A stretch of 64,000 nucleotides of DNA from Hominifimenecus microfluidus. GTDB taxonomy: Bacteria > Bacillota > Clostridia > Lachnospirales > Lachnospiraceae. Of this stretch, positions 63,560 through 64,000 are shown piece after piece (position 1 is the stretch's first letter; each line of letters opens with the position of its first letter). The position numbers were made by a program, and so were the translations under genes. The notes beneath the pieces were generated by a model, which was not told the DNA's origin, made no database searches, and saw only the letters and a program-made list of their open reading frames with translations. The stretch covers positions 1-64,000 of the forward strand of contig JAJEQR010000012.1 of NCBI GenBank assembly GCA_020687485.1, given 5' to 3'.

Positions 63560-64000
63560 GAGCCGCCTCCTCCTTTAACTGTGCAATCAGGTCTTTTGCC
63601 TTCTCCGGTGTCATGGACGGGTGTACATGATCGTTCACGGTACAGACGGGAGCCAGTCCACAGGCTCCCAGACAGGATACCGTCTCCACAGTAAAGAGCA
63701 TATCCTCTGTGGTCGGCGCTTCTGCGGATACCTTCAGTTCTTTGCGGAATTCCTCCAGGATCGGAATGGATTTACGTACATGACATGCCGTTCCGTCACA
63801 AACCTTGATGACGTATCTTCCCTTCGGTTCCAGGGAGAAGTTCTCATAAAATGTTGCTACTCCATAGATCTTAGCCTCACTGATTCCAAGCTTCTCCGCG
63901 ATATAGGAGAGCATCTCCTGGGGAAGATAGCGGTAGGTTTTCTGGACTGCCTGCATAACGGCAATTACAGATGACGGATCGTATCTGTGCTCGGCGAGAA
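63549..64000 (-). CDS. hndA: NuoE-like subunit of the hydrogenase (HydC/HndA type), partial
   Basis: A thioredoxin-like 2Fe-2S subunit cut by the right edge of the window. The cluster cysteines lie in CDGTACHVR and CLGACGLAPVC. The frame stays open from the internal Met (63954-63956) to position 64000 and encodes LAEHRYDPSSVIAV, which fits the normal NuoE N-terminal helix region, so that Met is not the real start. Perhaps 10-30 residues are missing. It is the first of three hydrogenase genes here and overlaps the next by 11 nt. Confidence 0.93.
   Translation of the reverse strand, partial: LAEHRYDPSSVIAVMQAVQKTYRYLPQEMLSYIAEKLGISEAKIYGVATFYENFSLEPKGRYVIKVCDGTACHVRKSIPILEEFRKELKVSAEAPTTEDMLFTVETVSCLGACGLAPVCTVNDHVHPSMTPEKAKDLIAQLKEEAAHEN

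Noticed and set aside
1..64000. CRISPR arrays, tRNA or rRNA genes, prophage or complete insertion sequences
   Set aside because: No regularly spaced direct repeats, cloverleaf-like intergenic segments, transposase or phage structural genes were seen.

Overview
The window looks like a chromosomal segment from a spore-forming, anaerobic Clostridia species, most likely Lachnospiraceae. The signs are sporulation genes (spoIVA, the yqfC/yqfD pair, a SpoVB-like flippase), an NAD-linked [FeFe] hydrogenase, many radical-SAM proteins, AGGAGG-type ribosome binding sites, sigma-A-like promoters and roughly balanced base composition. Almost every intact gene is on the minus strand, so the main reading direction runs from right to left. 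It opens with a run of 20 C, which may be a contig edge. The assignment to a family is inference from gene content.

Layout from left to right. 0-2.5 kb: sepF, a HlyD-like membrane protein and a small DUF378 membrane protein. 2.5-10.1 kb: a small P-loop protein, then the cell-shape cluster radC-mreC-mreD-PBP2-minD-rodA, which has no mreB, minC or minE. 10.2-22.3 kb: a PLP enzyme (YnbB family), then a tightly overlapping operon of two FAD oxidoreductases, DUF896, 5-formyl-THF cyclo-ligase, miaB, mutS, mutL and miaA. 22.4-31.6 kb: a SpoVB/MurJ-like flippase, a DUF3048 lipoprotein, ybeY, phoH, yqfD, yqfC, rpsU and alaS. 31.8-35.2 kb: a plus-strand island of broken genes (TetR C-terminus, EcfT C-terminus, frameshifted ABC exporter) ending in an apparently intact AraC-GyrI regulator. 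35.4-49.8 kb: rnhA, spoIVA, an orphan oligopeptide-binding lipoprotein, gpsA, plsY, der, a DUF512 radical-SAM protein, a long-form PRPP synthetase, RNase E/G, a DUF2344 protein and a TIGR03960 radical-SAM protein. 49.8-50.6 kb: folT under a clear tetrahydrofolate riboswitch. 50.7-57.2 kb: UDP-galactopyranose mutase divergent from an XRE-UDP-glucose dehydrogenase fusion, two MATE transporters and pncC. 57.3-64 kb: leuS and a bifurcating-type [FeFe] hydrogenase operon whose first gene (NuoE-like) runs off the right edge.

How the genes work together. The left third is a division, elongation and DNA/tRNA-maintenance block. Folate links several parts: a riboswitch-controlled folate importer is read into a radical-SAM pair and RNase G, and 5-formyl-THF cyclo-ligase sits elsewhere. 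The 50.7-53.6 kb sugar-nucleotide genes make UDP-galactofuranose and UDP-glucuronate for surface polysaccharide, and the dehydrogenase carries its own DNA-binding domain beside a candidate operator. The hydrogenase reoxidises NADH and ferredoxin during fermentation.

The most unusual items are the XRE-UGDH fusion with its palindrome, the THF riboswitch operon with an SD-sequestering element, the shape cluster lacking mreB/minC/minE, a roughly 107-nt inverted repeat at the spoIVA stop codon, and a hairpin covering the spoIVA ribosome binding site. No tRNA, rRNA, CRISPR array or complete insertion sequence was seen.
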